From: Draconibacterium orientale
Lineage (GTDB): Bacteria > Bacteroidota > Bacteroidia > Bacteroidales > JAADGE01
Reading direction: 5' to 3'
Length of the DNA stretch: 45,476 nucleotides
Assembly (NCBI GenBank): GCA_020721645.1
Contig: DYMH01000013.1
Span: 1 to 45,476 of the forward strand
Positions 8,351 to 16,287 of the stretch are shown here, piece after piece. The position numbers and the translations under genes are program-made. Within the stretch, counting starts at the first letter, position 1. Each line of letters begins with the position of its first letter. The notes below the pieces were generated by a model. The model did not search any database. It saw only the letters and a list, made by a program, of their open reading frames with translations, and was not told the origin of the DNA.

Positions 8351-9667
8351 TTATAAACGCAAAGCTTCAAAAATAGCTTTTGCTTTAAGTAAACTTTCCT
8401 GATATTCATTTTCGGCAATCGAATTTGCTGTTATAGCTCCGCCTGTAATAAACGACAAATATTGTGTTTTTTTATTGTATAAGATACTGCGAATGATAAC
8501 ATTAAAATCAAAATCGCCTTCGGGAGATAGATACCCGAGCGAGCCTGAAAACGTCCCGCGTTTAGTCGACTCTAGGTCTTCGATTATCTCCATTGCACGT
8601 ATTTTTGGAGCACCTGTCATAGACCCCGGCGGAAAAGCATTTTTTAGAGCATCGATAAAATGAAATCCGGTATCGAGCTGCGATTTTACTGTTGAAACCA
8701 TCTGAAAAACACCCGGAAACTCGTAAACACCGTATAATTCGCTCACTTCTACCGAACCCGAAGCCGCAGAATGCGACAAATCATTGCGAACTAAATCGAC
8801 TATCATCACATTTTCCGAACGCTCTTTTGGGTCGATACTCAATTTGTGCTTAATTAAGGCATCTTCATCTGAATTTTTTCCGCGCTGGGCAGTTCCTTTC
8901 ATTGGTTGACTCAACAGAACGTTTTTTGTTTTCAGTAAAAATCTTTCGGGTGAAGCCGAAATCAAATACTTGTCCCCGATTTTTAAAAATGCTGAAAAAG
9001 GCATCGGCGATAATGAATTTAATTTTAAATACATTTGTTGCGGCTCAATATCAACATTTTCGGAATAAAATTCCTGACAAAATGTAGCTTCGTAAATATC
9101 GCCTCGATGAATATATTTTTGTATCATTTCTATTTTTTCGAGATATTGTTCTTTTGAAATTCTTGTTTTAACATCAATTTGTTGTAATTGAACTTTTTCC
9201 CTTTTATTTTCGCCGGCAGCCAGCCGTTTGAGTATATTTTCTATTCGGCTTTCCAAAGTGTAATATGGAAAATATTCGAGTGTTACAATATTATTTACCG
9301 AATGAATGACAATTTCGGGCTGAAAAAAATAGAGTTCGGGCATTCCGATTCCATCGAAATTTTTGGATCTCATTTTTTCAATTTCGTTTTTCAAATCGTA
9401 GGAAAAATATCCAAACAGCCAATCCTTTAAATCGTTGTAAAATAATTTCAGATGTTGAAAATTATTTTGTTGAACAGCTTGACAGGTATTAATTTCACCA
9501 AATCCAAAGATAAAATCGTAATGAGAATAAAAATTTCCCTGCACTTCATTTTTTCCATAAAAATTAGAGTTTAACAAAACAATATGATCGAAATCCTGAA
9601 AAGAAAGAAACATATCGGTTAAAGAGATATTTTGAATTAATTCGGATAGAATAATTTTTTTTCTCAT
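8351..9667 (-). CDS. pabB: Aminodeoxychorismate synthase component I (PabB-like)
   Basis: Converts chorismate to 4-amino-4-deoxychorismate with ammonia from a glutaminase partner, the first committed step to p-aminobenzoate and folate. At 438 residues it is the usual PabB length. The chorismate-binding domain runs from about residue 175 to the end: RGDIYEATFCQEF, the nucleophile region QPMKGTAQRG near 254 (Lys in PMKGT marks PabB rather than TrpE, which lacks it), VDLVRND, and PPGSMTGAPK near 345. The weakly conserved N-terminal 170 residues are normal. No pabA or pabC is adjacent, so subunits are encoded elsewhere. The first ATG is used. Confidence 0.9.
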   Translation of the reverse strand: MRKKIILSELIQNISLTDMFLSFQDFDHIVLLNSNFYGKNEVQGNFYSHYDFIFGFGEINTCQAVQQNNFQHLKLFYNDLKDWLFGYFSYDLKNEIEKMRSKNFDGIGMPELYFFQPEIVIHSVNNIVTLEYFPYYTLESRIENILKRLAAGENKREKVQLQQIDVKTRISKEQYLEKIEMIQKYIHRGDIYEATFCQEFYSENVDIEPQQMYLKLNSLSPMPFSAFLKIGDKYLISASPERFLLKTKNVLLSQPMKGTAQRGKNSDEDALIKHKLSIDPKERSENVMIVDLVRNDLSHSAASGSVEVSELYGVYEFPGVFQMVSTVKSQLDTGFHFIDALKNAFPPGSMTGAPKIRAMEIIEDLESTKRGTFSGSLGYLSPEGDFDFNVIIRSILYNKKTQYLSFITGGAITANSIAENEYQESLLKAKAIFEALRL

Positions 9668-9729
9668 TTTTTTACTTTAAGTGCAACTTATATGCAAATT
9701 TGTGTATCTTTATTTCAATATCAAAAATA

Positions 9730-10278
9730 ATGAAACAAAAAGTCTATATTTCATTTTTACGAACAATCCTCATTGCTATTTCGGCATTTTTTTTCTCATG
9801 CAACCATGAATTAAGTGATATACGAATAAAAAACATTGGACCTTATACATTTGCAGGTATAGAATTGAAAATAGATTATCGGCGTACACAATTCAAATTA
9901 GATAGCTTGAAACAATTTTTTGATTTTCATCAAATCAGCAGCGGCGATGCTTTCGGTGTTTTTAGAGATTCATTAAATTCCATATCTTCATCAAACAGTT
10001 GCATGCTGGGTTTTATTATCGACTCGCCGGACAGTATCAGTACCGCAAAATTGAAGCAACTTGGATTTGTGATTCAGGAAATGGGCTGTACACAAAGTTT
10101 GTATCTCGAATATGAAGTCGGGAATTTTCTAAATTTTTCAAACGCAGGGAAAGAAGTTTCTCAAAAATTGAATCACTATTTAAAAAGCAATACATTAAAT
10201 TCTCAGCCCATTCTATGTATTTTCGGCGATGACTGTCTTCAATTTTCTATGGAAATACGCAATGCCCCTAAAAAGTGA
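9730..10278 (+). CDS. Lipoprotein of unknown function
   Basis: A 182-residue protein starting at the ATG at 9730 (an in-frame TTG at 9700 would put charged residues before the signal sequence and is less likely). The N-terminus MKQKVYISFLRTILIAISAF followed by FFSC is a lipoprotein signal with Cys near residue 25. The mature part has no Cys-rich or catalytic motif that I recognise; it alternates short beta-like and helical stretches. It is divergent from pabB and is followed by a hairpin-T-run about 170 bases on. I cannot assign a function. Confidence 0.65.
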   Translation: MKQKVYISFLRTILIAISAFFFSCNHELSDIRIKNIGPYTFAGIELKIDYRRTQFKLDSLKQFFDFHQISSGDAFGVFRDSLNSISSSNSCMLGFIIDSPDSISTAKLKQLGFVIQEMGCTQSLYLEYEVGNFLNFSNAGKEVSQKLNHYLKSNTLNSQPILCIFGDDCLQFSMEIRNAPKK

Positions 10279-10445
10279 TAAAGTTGAAAGTTTATAAAGT
10301 TATCGTACTGAATATAAAGACTTTAACATAAATTTATTTATTACCTAAATTATTGATTATAAACGATATACATTTTTCACATTATAAACTTTATACTTTT
10401 TATACTTGTCTCAAAAATATTTCAAAAAAAAATTTTTCTCTTTTC

Positions 10446-10468
10446 GATTCGATATCGAATCTTGTTTT
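10446..10468 (+). terminator. Palindromic hairpin with T-run
   Basis: GATTCGATATCGAATC (10446-10461) is a perfect 16-bp palindrome that folds as a 6-bp stem with ATAT loop and is followed by TTGTTTTTTT. It lies in the 293-bp gap 10279-10571, about 170 bases after the lipoprotein stop and 110 before the vWA gene. Terminator is the simplest reading; a dimeric repressor site for the vWA gene is an alternative. Nothing else definite is visible in this gap apart from AAAGTT-rich degenerate repeats just after the stop at 10278. Confidence 0.45.
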
Positions 10469-10571
10469 TTTAAAATTATTGTGGAAATTTTCACAAGCTA
10501 ACATCTTATATGAAATTTTTAAATAAAAATTTCGTAAATTTCACTAATCGTAATCTTTAAAAAACAAAACT

Positions 10572-12191
10572 ATGAAAAATCTGAAATTTCTTGTCGCATT
10601 TGCGTTCATTTTCATTATGTTGGGCGATTCGTGCAACAGCCTAAAAAAAGACAGAAGTAAAGGTGCCGTAAACGAAATGCCTGTAGATGAGCCGTATATG
10701 TTGAAAGAAGAAAAAACTAAAACCGATGAACTTGCAGATGTTACGATTCCGAACGAAAATCCGGAAACGATGAACACCGAAGAATATGACCACATTACCG
10801 AAAATGCATTTAAAAATGTGATACAAAATCCACTTTCTACTTTTTCGATTGATGTTGATAATGCTTCCTACTCCAATATCCGCAGATTTTTAAACAGCAA
10901 CCAACTGCCGGACAGAAACGCAGTTAGAATCGAAGAAATGATAAATTATTTCGATTACGATTATCCAAATCCTACGGGCTCGACACCGTTTTCATTTATC
11001 ACCGAAGTTTCCGATTGTCCGTGGAATCAGGCACACAAATTAATTCATATCGGCATTCACGGCAAAGAATTGGATTTGAAAGATATACGTCCTTCGAATT
11101 TGGTTTTCTTGCTTGATGTTTCGGGTTCTATGGACGATGCTGGCAAACTTCCGTTGTTAAAAAAAGCATTTTCTATGTTGGTTGATCAATTGGACGACCG
11201 CGACCGAATTTCGATTGTCGTATATGCCGGTGCGGCAGGTGTTATTCTTCCGCCCACTTCGGCATCGAAAAAAGATGTAATCAAAGAAGCTTTGAACAAA
11301 TTGCAAGCCGGGGGGGCAACAGCAGGCGGTCAAGGAATTGAACTGGCATACAAACAAGCAAAAGAGGCGTTTATTGCCGACGGAAATAATCGAGTGATTT
11401 TGGCTACCGACGGCGATTTCAATGTCGGTGTTTCTTCAACCGGTTCGTTGGTGGATTTGATTCAACAAAAACGCGATGATGGCATTTTCCTCACAATTCT
11501 GGGTTTCGGAATGGGCAATTACAAAGACGGTCGCATGGAACAAATCAGCAACGCCGGAAACGGAAATTATTTTTATATCGACAACATTCAGGAAGCAGAA
11601 AAAGTTTTCGTTAAAAACATGCGTGCCAACATGTTTACAATTGCCAAAGATGTAAAAATTCAAATCGAATTTAATCCTGCAAAAGTTAAAGAATATCGGT
11701 TGATTGGTTATGAAAACAGAATGTTGAATACCGAAGATTTTGAAGACGATAAAAAAGATGCCGGCGAACTCGGTCCGGGGCACACTGTTACGGCTTTATA
11801 CGAAATTGTTCCTGCGGGTGCTGCCGAAATTAATTCGAATCAGAGCAAATTGAAATATCAGGAATATAAAACCAACAATGCCGCCCAAACCGGAAACGAG
11901 TTGATGACTCTGAAATTCAGATACAAAAATCCGAAAGAAGACAAGAGTATTTTGGTTGAAACTCCTGTTATCGATGAAAAAATATCCCTTGACAAAACTT
12001 CCGATAATTTCAGATTTGCCGCTGCAGTTGCAGGTTTTGGAATGATTCTGAGAAAATCAGAATATAAGGGCAAAGCCGATTTCGAAATGATTTCAAATTT
12101 GGCTTCCGGAGCAAAAGGAAAAGATACAGACGGTTATCGGGCTGAATTTATAAAACTTGTGAAAACGGCTGAATTGTTGAGTAAAAATTAA
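10572..12191 (+). CDS. vWA-domain lipoprotein with DUF3520 C-terminus (YfbK-like)
   Basis: A 539-residue predicted lipoprotein (MKNLKFLVAFAFIFIML then GDSC, Cys near residue 21). After a low-complexity linker comes the vWF_A N-terminal family domain (NPLSTFSIDVDNASYSNIRRF, about 85-110), then a von Willebrand A domain with the MIDAS DVSGS near residues 182-186 and ATDGDFNVG near 278, which should bind a divalent metal, and a DUF3520-type C-terminal region ending KLVKTAELL. The family is sometimes annotated as a Ca-activated channel-like protein, but binding or scaffolding at the cell surface is the safer view. It is a single gene; its TAA overlaps the first unit of an octamer array. Confidence 0.9.
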   Translation: MKNLKFLVAFAFIFIMLGDSCNSLKKDRSKGAVNEMPVDEPYMLKEEKTKTDELADVTIPNENPETMNTEEYDHITENAFKNVIQNPLSTFSIDVDNASYSNIRRFLNSNQLPDRNAVRIEEMINYFDYDYPNPTGSTPFSFITEVSDCPWNQAHKLIHIGIHGKELDLKDIRPSNLVFLLDVSGSMDDAGKLPLLKKAFSMLVDQLDDRDRISIVVYAGAAGVILPPTSASKKDVIKEALNKLQAGGATAGGQGIELAYKQAKEAFIADGNNRVILATDGDFNVGVSSTGSLVDLIQQKRDDGIFLTILGFGMGNYKDGRMEQISNAGNGNYFYIDNIQEAEKVFVKNMRANMFTIAKDVKIQIEFNPAKVKEYRLIGYENRMLNTEDFEDDKKDAGELGPGHTVTALYEIVPAGAAEINSNQSKLKYQEYKTNNAAQTGNELMTLKFRYKNPKEDKSILVETPVIDEKISLDKTSDNFRFAAAVAGFGMILRKSEYKGKADFEMISNLASGAKGKDTDGYRAEFIKLVKTAELLSKN

Positions 12192-12253
12192 ATTGATGTG
12201 TTGATGTGATGATTTGCTGATTGGTTGATGTGTTGATTTGGTGATGTGTTGAT
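12190..12253 (+). repeat. Octamer array, 8 units reading NNNNTGAT
   Basis: Eight perfectly phased units on the plus strand: AAATTGAT, GTGTTGAT, GTGATGAT, TTGCTGAT, TGGTTGAT, GTGTTGAT, TTGGTGAT, GTGTTGAT; a ninth, TAATTGGT, is decayed. The first unit overlaps the vWA stop codon (TAA 12189-12191) and the last touches the stop of the convergent four-helix-bundle gene. The orientation is opposite to the array at 12655-12918. Confidence 0.85.
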
Positions 12254-12609
12254 TAATTGGTTTTTGTGATTTTTGAAGAGGAAATGATTTTTGATAATAA
12301 TTTCTTAATACTGAGTAACTTATTTTGTAATTCGAGTGTCTCAGGATAATTTTTGGAATGTTGACATAACAATAACCAATATTCAGTTTCATCTGCTTCT
12401 TTTGCTGATATTTTTAATTTGTGAATAAAATCCAACTTACTTTCGGCATTTTGTGCTTCTCGTATATTTGCACCGATTGATGTTCCTGATTTTAGTATTT
12501 GGCGACTGATTACATATTTTTTATTGTCATCAAGTTTTTCCGAAAATTCAATAATCGCAAGAGCAAAGTCAAAACTAACATCAACTATCTCATTGCCTGT
12601 TTTTATCAT
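12253..12609 (-). CDS. Four-helix-bundle protein (23S rRNA IVP / Avd-like family)
   Basis: A 118-residue protein of the TIGR02436/PF05635 type: V-x-F-A-L-x-I-I-E-F-S-E-K in helix 1, then the signature ISRQILKSGTSIGANIREA and a third helix with EADETEYWLLLC. Relatives occur as ORFs in 23S rRNA intervening sequences and, more distantly, as the Avd accessory protein of diversity-generating retroelements, where the bundle forms pentamers and binds RNA. No reverse transcriptase or template repeat is visible here. It sits alone between two inverted octamer arrays (12190-12253 and 12655-12918), which is the oddest thing about it. It may be a remnant or cargo of a small mobile unit; that is inference. 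Confidence 0.85.
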   Translation of the reverse strand: MIKTGNEIVDVSFDFALAIIEFSEKLDDNKKYVISRQILKSGTSIGANIREAQNAESKLDFIHKLKISAKEADETEYWLLLCQHSKNYPETLELQNKLLSIKKLLSKIISSSKITKTN

Positions 12610-12654
12610 TTTCTTATCTTTTATTTTTACATAATTTTCGCAAAATTATCACAT

Positions 12655-12918
12655 ATCAACCAATCACCAAATCATCACATCACCCCATCAACCAATCATC
12701 ACATCATCACATCACCAAATCAACCAATCACCAAATCATCACATCACCAAATCATCACATCACCAAATCATCACATCACCCCATCAACCAATCATCACAT
12801 CACCCCATCAACCAATCATCACATCATCACATCACCAAATCATCACATCACCCAATCAACCAATCATCACATCATCACATCACCAAATCATCACATCAAC
12901 ACATCATCACATCAAAAA
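12655..12918 (-). repeat. Large octamer array, 33 units of ATCANNNN
   Basis: 33 consecutive 8-bp units without one insertion or deletion. ATCA is invariant; the second half is drawn from seven words: TCAC (14 times), CCAA (7), ACCA (6), CCCC (3), CCCA, ACAC and AAAA (once each). CCCC and CCCA are always followed by an ACCA unit, so there is higher-order structure. The minus strand, sense for the saccharopine-dehydrogenase-family gene, reads NNNNTGAT, and the last units supply that gene's final codons and TGA stop (12907-12909). The plus strand is open in frame but gives only a low-complexity His/Thr/Ser/Asn string. Confidence 0.95.
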
Positions 12919-14244
12919 CTCTTCTTCCACAAACCGAATTCCGTATTCTTTCAATTCTTCCAAAACCGGCAAATAGAAATTTTTCGTTACCGGAATGTGA
13001 ACGCCTTTTTCTTTGAAAACGCCCGTTAGAATCATTTTCACCGCAATTGCAACAGGCACACCGACTGTTATCGACATGGCAGTGTGAACCGTATCTCTGC
13101 CTTCAACAACGAGCGATGATTTTATGCGGTGCTTTTTACCGTCTTTTTCGTAATCAAAAATATGTTGCATGGCAATCAAATCCTTGTCTTCCGGGGCAAG
13201 TTGCCATTTTTCTTCGAGGATTTTTTGAAGAACCTGAGCCGGTGTCGCATGTTTCAACCCAATTTTTGTATCTTTGAAAATGCCCAGCCAGCGCAGTTTG
13301 TACATGATTTCGGAATCCAAATCTACTTTCAGAAATTTTGCCAGACTTTTTTCTGTTTTATCAAGACACTCATTATTCAAAAATGTGTTGATAAACTCCC
13401 GATACGTCATGTTTTCCGAATTTTCGATTGCAAACGAATCGTCGGTTGCACCGAGTTGCACAAACGTATCCCAAGCCTTTGCAAACCCCGGACGGCGCAT
13501 TGTTCCGCGAATCATGGTCGGGATATTTTCGATATTGTACGGTTTGCGATATTTCAGCGAATCGCGATTGCAATATACTTCAAACTCGCCGTAATTCAGC
13601 ACTTCGATTCGCGATGTTCGCTTGAACAATTGATGATACGGAATGAATTTATATCGCCCGTTTTCGATAATTTGTGCCGAACCGCCGGCTCCCGCCAACA
13701 CAACGTTTCGCGGATTCCACGTAAATTTATAATTCCATGGATTGTTGTCATATTTCGGTGCAACGAGTCCGCCGGTGTACGATTGAAAAGAAGTCAGTTT
13801 TCCGCCCTGCTCCTTTATTCTGTCTATTATTAGCATCGCCGACATGTGGTCGATTCCCGGGTCCACGCCGATTTCGTTCATCATCATAATTCCTGCTTTT
13901 TCGGCTTCTTCCGACAATGCCTTCATTTCGGGCGAAACATAAGACGCCGTAACCATATCTTTTTTAAATTTCACGCAACATTCCGCCGCCAAATAGTGAA
14001 AACGTGCGGGGAGCATCGAAACCGTCAAATCCGATTCCGAGATTTCTTTTTCGCGTTGCGATTCGTTAAAAATGTCAAATTCTATGGCTTCGCCGTTTTT
14101 GTGCCCACCGATTTTGCGTTGTGCCGTTTCCAAAGAAACATCACCCACCTTGATTTTCCAATCCAATTTTTCGGACTGATCAAGAAGATACTGAATTAAT
14201 GTAGAAGACGATAAACCAGCTCCGATGACAAATATTGTTTTCAT
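12907..14244 (-). CDS. Saccharopine dehydrogenase-family oxidoreductase
   Basis: A 445-residue protein with an N-terminal Rossmann fold (VIGAGLSSSTLIQYLL, residues 5-20, a variant of GxGxxG) and the family segment NEIGVDPGIDHMSAM near 130-145, followed by the catalytic-domain phrases SYTGGLVAP and NPWNYKFTWNPRNVV. Proteins like this are annotated as saccharopine dehydrogenase or reductase, interconverting saccharopine with lysine/2-oxoglutarate or glutamate/aminoadipate semialdehyde using NAD(P). Ornithine aminotransferase lies just upstream on the same strand, consistent with amino-acid catabolism, but a terminator separates them. The last residues before the stop are encoded by octamer-array DNA. 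The exact substrate is not provable. Confidence 0.88.
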   Translation of the reverse strand: MKTIFVIGAGLSSSTLIQYLLDQSEKLDWKIKVGDVSLETAQRKIGGHKNGEAIEFDIFNESQREKEISESDLTVSMLPARFHYLAAECCVKFKKDMVTASYVSPEMKALSEEAEKAGIMMMNEIGVDPGIDHMSAMLIIDRIKEQGGKLTSFQSYTGGLVAPKYDNNPWNYKFTWNPRNVVLAGAGGSAQIIENGRYKFIPYHQLFKRTSRIEVLNYGEFEVYCNRDSLKYRKPYNIENIPTMIRGTMRRPGFAKAWDTFVQLGATDDSFAIENSENMTYREFINTFLNNECLDKTEKSLAKFLKVDLDSEIMYKLRWLGIFKDTKIGLKHATPAQVLQKILEEKWQLAPEDKDLIAMQHIFDYEKDGKKHRIKSSLVVEGRDTVHTAMSITVGVPVAIAVKMILTGVFKEKGVHIPVTKNFYLPVLEELKEYGIRFVEEEFLM

Positions 14245-14245
14245 A

Positions 14246-14280
14246 TTAGTATTTAGTAATTAGTAGTGAGTATTTAGAAA
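14246..14280. repeat. Five-unit 7-bp array upstream of the saccharopine-dehydrogenase gene
   Basis: Units on the plus strand: TTAGTAT, TTAGTAA, TTAGTAG, TGAGTAT, TTAGAAA. It abuts the start codon of the downstream minus-strand gene (ATG at 14244), which differs from the other arrays, most of which lie at stop codons. On the minus strand four units contain TAA. Confidence 0.6.
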
Positions 14281-14390
14281 AGTATCAGCAAAATTATGAC
14301 TTATTTTTTCCTTTCTGAAATTGAATGATAAGTTTAGAAACATGTTTTTTATTATGATTTTTTGAAAGACGAAAACTGTTTTCGATAAAT

Positions 14391-14425
14391 TAAAAAAAAA
14401 GCATAGAAAATATCTATGCTTTTTT
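14391..14425 (-). terminator. Intrinsic terminator after rocD
   Basis: GCATAGA (14401-14407) pairs with TCTATGC (14413-14419) around a 5-base loop, with a run of at least nine A before and T residues after, so on the minus strand the stem is followed by a long U-run. It lies 24 bases past the rocD stop codon. The symmetric A/T flanks would also allow plus-strand activity. Confidence 0.8.
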
Positions 14426-14448
14426 ATATTTTATCAACAAACAATTGT

Positions 14449-15657
14449 TTAAAACTGTGCCAATGTTTTTGCAATAATGGCAACGGCTTCGTGAATTTGC
14501 GTTTCGTTAATTGTTAAAGGCGGAGCAAATCGAATAATATGCCCGTGTGTGGGTTTTGCAAGCAAACCGTTGTCTTTCATTGCCACGCATACGTCCCAAG
14601 CTTCTTTACCGTTTTTCGGTTTGATAATTACGGCATTTAAAAGTCCTTTGCCGCGAACCAATTCGATCATATCCGATTTTATTTTACGCAATTCGCTGCG
14701 GAAAATTTCGCCCATTTTAGCAGCATTTTCGGCTAATTTTTCGTCTTTTATTACTTGAAGAGCGGCAATAGCAACCCGTCCGGCTAAAGGATTTCCGCCA
14801 AAGGTTGAACCATGTTCGCCGGGTTTGATAACCAACATGATATCATCGTCGGCAAGAACAGCAGAAATAGGCATTGTTCCACCCGAAAGAGCTTTGCCCA
14901 GAATCAATACATCGGGGCGAACACCTTCATGGTCGCAGGCAAGTAATTTTCCGGTTCGAGCAAGTCCGGTTTGTACTTCATCGGCAACGAACAATACGTT
15001 TTTGGCTTTGCACAAGTCGAATGCTTTTTTCAAATAGCCGTCTTCGGGAACAAAAACACCGGCTTCGCCTTGGATTGGTTCTACGAGGAAAGCTGCAACA
15101 TTCGGGTCTTGCAACGCTATTTCCAAAGCAGGAATATCATTGTAAGGAATTTTTTCAAAACCGGGTGTAAACGGACCGAAACCGCTGTAAGAATCCGGGT
15201 CGGTGGACATCGAAATAATGGAGATTGTGCGACCGTGAAAATTATCGTTGCAAACTATAATTTTTGCCATATTTTCGGGAACGCCTTTTTTTACATAAGC
15301 CCATCGACGAACTAATTTTAAAGCTGTTTCGTCGGCTTCGGCACCCGAGTTCATCGGCAAAAGCTTTTGATAACCAAAATATTCGGTTGCATATTTTTCG
15401 TATTCGCCCAAAACATTGTTAAAAAATGCTCTTGAAGTGAGAGTTAAAACTTTTGCTTGCTCAACCATGGCATTGACAATTTTTGGATGACAATGTCCTT
15501 GATTTACAGCAGAATATGCCGATAAAAAATCGAAATATTTTTTGCCTTCAACATCCCAAACGAAAACGCCTTCTCCTTTTGCCAAAACTACCGGCAAAGG
15601 GTGATAATTGTGTGCACCGTATTTTTCTTCGAGTTCGATGTAATAATTTGAGTTCAT
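14449..15657 (-). CDS. rocD: Ornithine--oxo-acid aminotransferase
   Basis: PLP-dependent class III aminotransferase converting ornithine and 2-oxoglutarate to glutamate-5-semialdehyde and glutamate, linking arginine, ornithine and proline metabolism. The 402-residue length fits RocD. Visible: the N-terminal [13 protein letters not shown] phrase characteristic of ornithine aminotransferases, [13 protein letters not shown] for phosphate binding, FHGRTI, the [13 protein letters not shown] Asp motif, the Schiff-base lysine in [10 protein letters not shown] near residue 255, and [11 protein letters not shown]. It is transcribed alone with its own terminator. A 12-bp palindrome, GATTTGCAAATC at 15710-15721, about 55 bases upstream, could be an operator. 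Confidence 0.95.
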   Translation of the reverse strand: MNSNYYIELEEKYGAHNYHPLPVVLAKGEGVFVWDVEGKKYFDFLSAYSAVNQGHCHPKIVNAMVEQAKVLTLTSRAFFNNVLGEYEKYATEYFGYQKLLPMNSGAEADETALKLVRRWAYVKKGVPENMAKIIVCNDNFHGRTISIISMSTDPDSYSGFGPFTPGFEKIPYNDIPALEIALQDPNVAAFLVEPIQGEAGVFVPEDGYLKKAFDLCKAKNVLFVADEVQTGLARTGKLLACDHEGVRPDVLILGKALSGGTMPISAVLADDDIMLVIKPGEHGSTFGGNPLAGRVAIAALQVIKDEKLAENAAKMGEIFRSELRKIKSDMIELVRGKGLLNAVIIKPKNGKEAWDVCVAMKDNGLLAKPTHGHIIRFAPPLTINETQIHEAVAIIAKTLAQF

Positions 15658-15709
15658 TTTTATACAGATTTGTGGTTTATAATTATACTTAATTTTACTG
15701 ATTTACAAT

Positions 15710-15721
15710 GATTTGCAAATC
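15710..15721. promoter_or_regulatory. 12-bp palindrome upstream of rocD
   Basis: GATTTGCAAATC is perfectly self-complementary and lies about 55 bases upstream of the rocD start codon in the 189-bp gap before the DUF2752 gene. It could be a binding site for a dimeric regulator; in AT-rich DNA a chance 12-bp palindrome is also possible. The remainder of the gap has two loosely similar 19-bp stretches beginning CACAAGATT and CACGAGATT. Confidence 0.2.
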
Positions 15722-15823
15722 GAAAAATCGTCCACAAGATTACAAAGACTTCACGAGATTTCAAAATGATTTTTAAACTGAAAAATATGTTAAGGAGCAC
15801 TATTTTGATAATAGATAATGGAT

Positions 15824-15851
15824 ACTTTCTACTTTCAACTTGTAACTCAAA
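15824..15851 (-). repeat. Four-unit 7-bp array at the DUF2752 gene stop codon
   Basis: Plus strand units: ACTTTCT, ACTTTCA, ACTTGTA, ACTCAAA. On the minus strand, sense for the DUF2752 gene, they read TTTGAGT, TACAAGT, TGAAAGT, AGAAAGT, and the gene's TGA stop (15849-15847) lies in the first. TGA and TAG therefore recur in different frames. A similar ACTTTCTAC text occurs near 18875-18882. Confidence 0.6.
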
Positions 15852-16242
15852 TATCTTTATAAATATTCCAAATCCAATTTACAATAACAAACAGGATTAT
15901 TACAACAATAAACATCGGACTTACTTTTCGATTAATAGCCGGAAAATAGGTTTCTTTTTTTCTGATTAAATCCACAACAACCCAAACAATGGAAATGCTT
16001 AAAAAAACCGACATCATTATTCCTAAGGGGTTACTCATTATGGAATGATAGACTTTGCCGTATCTCAGAAAAATTAGTGCCCGTCCGGTTCCGCAAAACT
16101 CGCACGGGTATCCTGTAACATTTTTGAAAATACAGGTTGTAATGTGATTTTCTTTTGTCGGCAATTCCGACCAAATAATCAAGCCGGTTCCGATAAATAT
16201 CGAAACAAGAAAGATGTAGTATTTTTGAGGGTTAAAAGGCAT
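15847..16242 (-). CDS. DUF2752 family membrane protein
   Basis: A 131-residue membrane protein. Three hydrophobic segments are visible (about residues 8-25, 70-90 and 105-125). The family signature is present between the first two: GYPCEFCGTGRALIFLRYG followed by HSIMSNPLG, corresponding to the usual C-x-x-C-G-x-T/G-R-A and NPL pattern. The biochemical role of DUF2752 is not known. The ATG at 16242 is preferred to an in-frame TTG at 16263, because the TTG lies inside a heptamer array. It follows the TonB-dependent receptor gene on the same strand with only 45 bases between, so the two may be co-transcribed. Confidence 0.8.
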   Translation of the reverse strand: MPFNPQKYYIFLVSIFIGTGLIIWSELPTKENHITTCIFKNVTGYPCEFCGTGRALIFLRYGKVYHSIMSNPLGIMMSVFLSISIVWVVVDLIRKKETYFPAINRKVSPMFIVVIILFVIVNWIWNIYKDI

Positions 16243-16244
16243 TA

Positions 16245-16279
16245 AATAATTGATAATTGTCAATTGTTAATTGATAATT
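16245..16279 (-). repeat. Five-unit 7-bp array filling the receptor-DUF2752 gap
   Basis: Plus strand units: AATAATT, GATAATT, GTCAATT, GTTAATT, GATAATT, giving an NNNAATT period of 7. It occupies nearly the whole gap between the receptor's stop codon (16288) and the ATG at 16242 of the next gene. On the sense (minus) strand TAA and TGA each occur once in the array. AATT-centred units make it partly self-complementary. Confidence 0.65.
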
Positions 16280-16287
16280 TGTGTTTA

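Noticed and set aside
10279-10310. Heptamer array after the lipoprotein stop codon
   Set aside because: AAAGT recurs at spacings 8, 7 and 9, so there is no fixed period.
12655-12918. CRISPR array
   Set aside because: The units are 8 bp and continuous, with no spacers of 25-40 bp, no long repeat and no cas genes in the window.
12190-12918. Diversity-generating retroelement
   Set aside because: The Avd-like protein is present but there is no reverse transcriptase, no template/variable repeat pair with adenine-specific changes and no C-type-lectin target gene.
12499-13029. 176-codon plus-strand open frame rich in His, Ile, Thr, Ser and Asn
   Set aside because: It is a by-product of the ATCANNNN array, which has no stop codons on this strand, and runs antisense into the four-helix-bundle and saccharopine-dehydrogenase genes.
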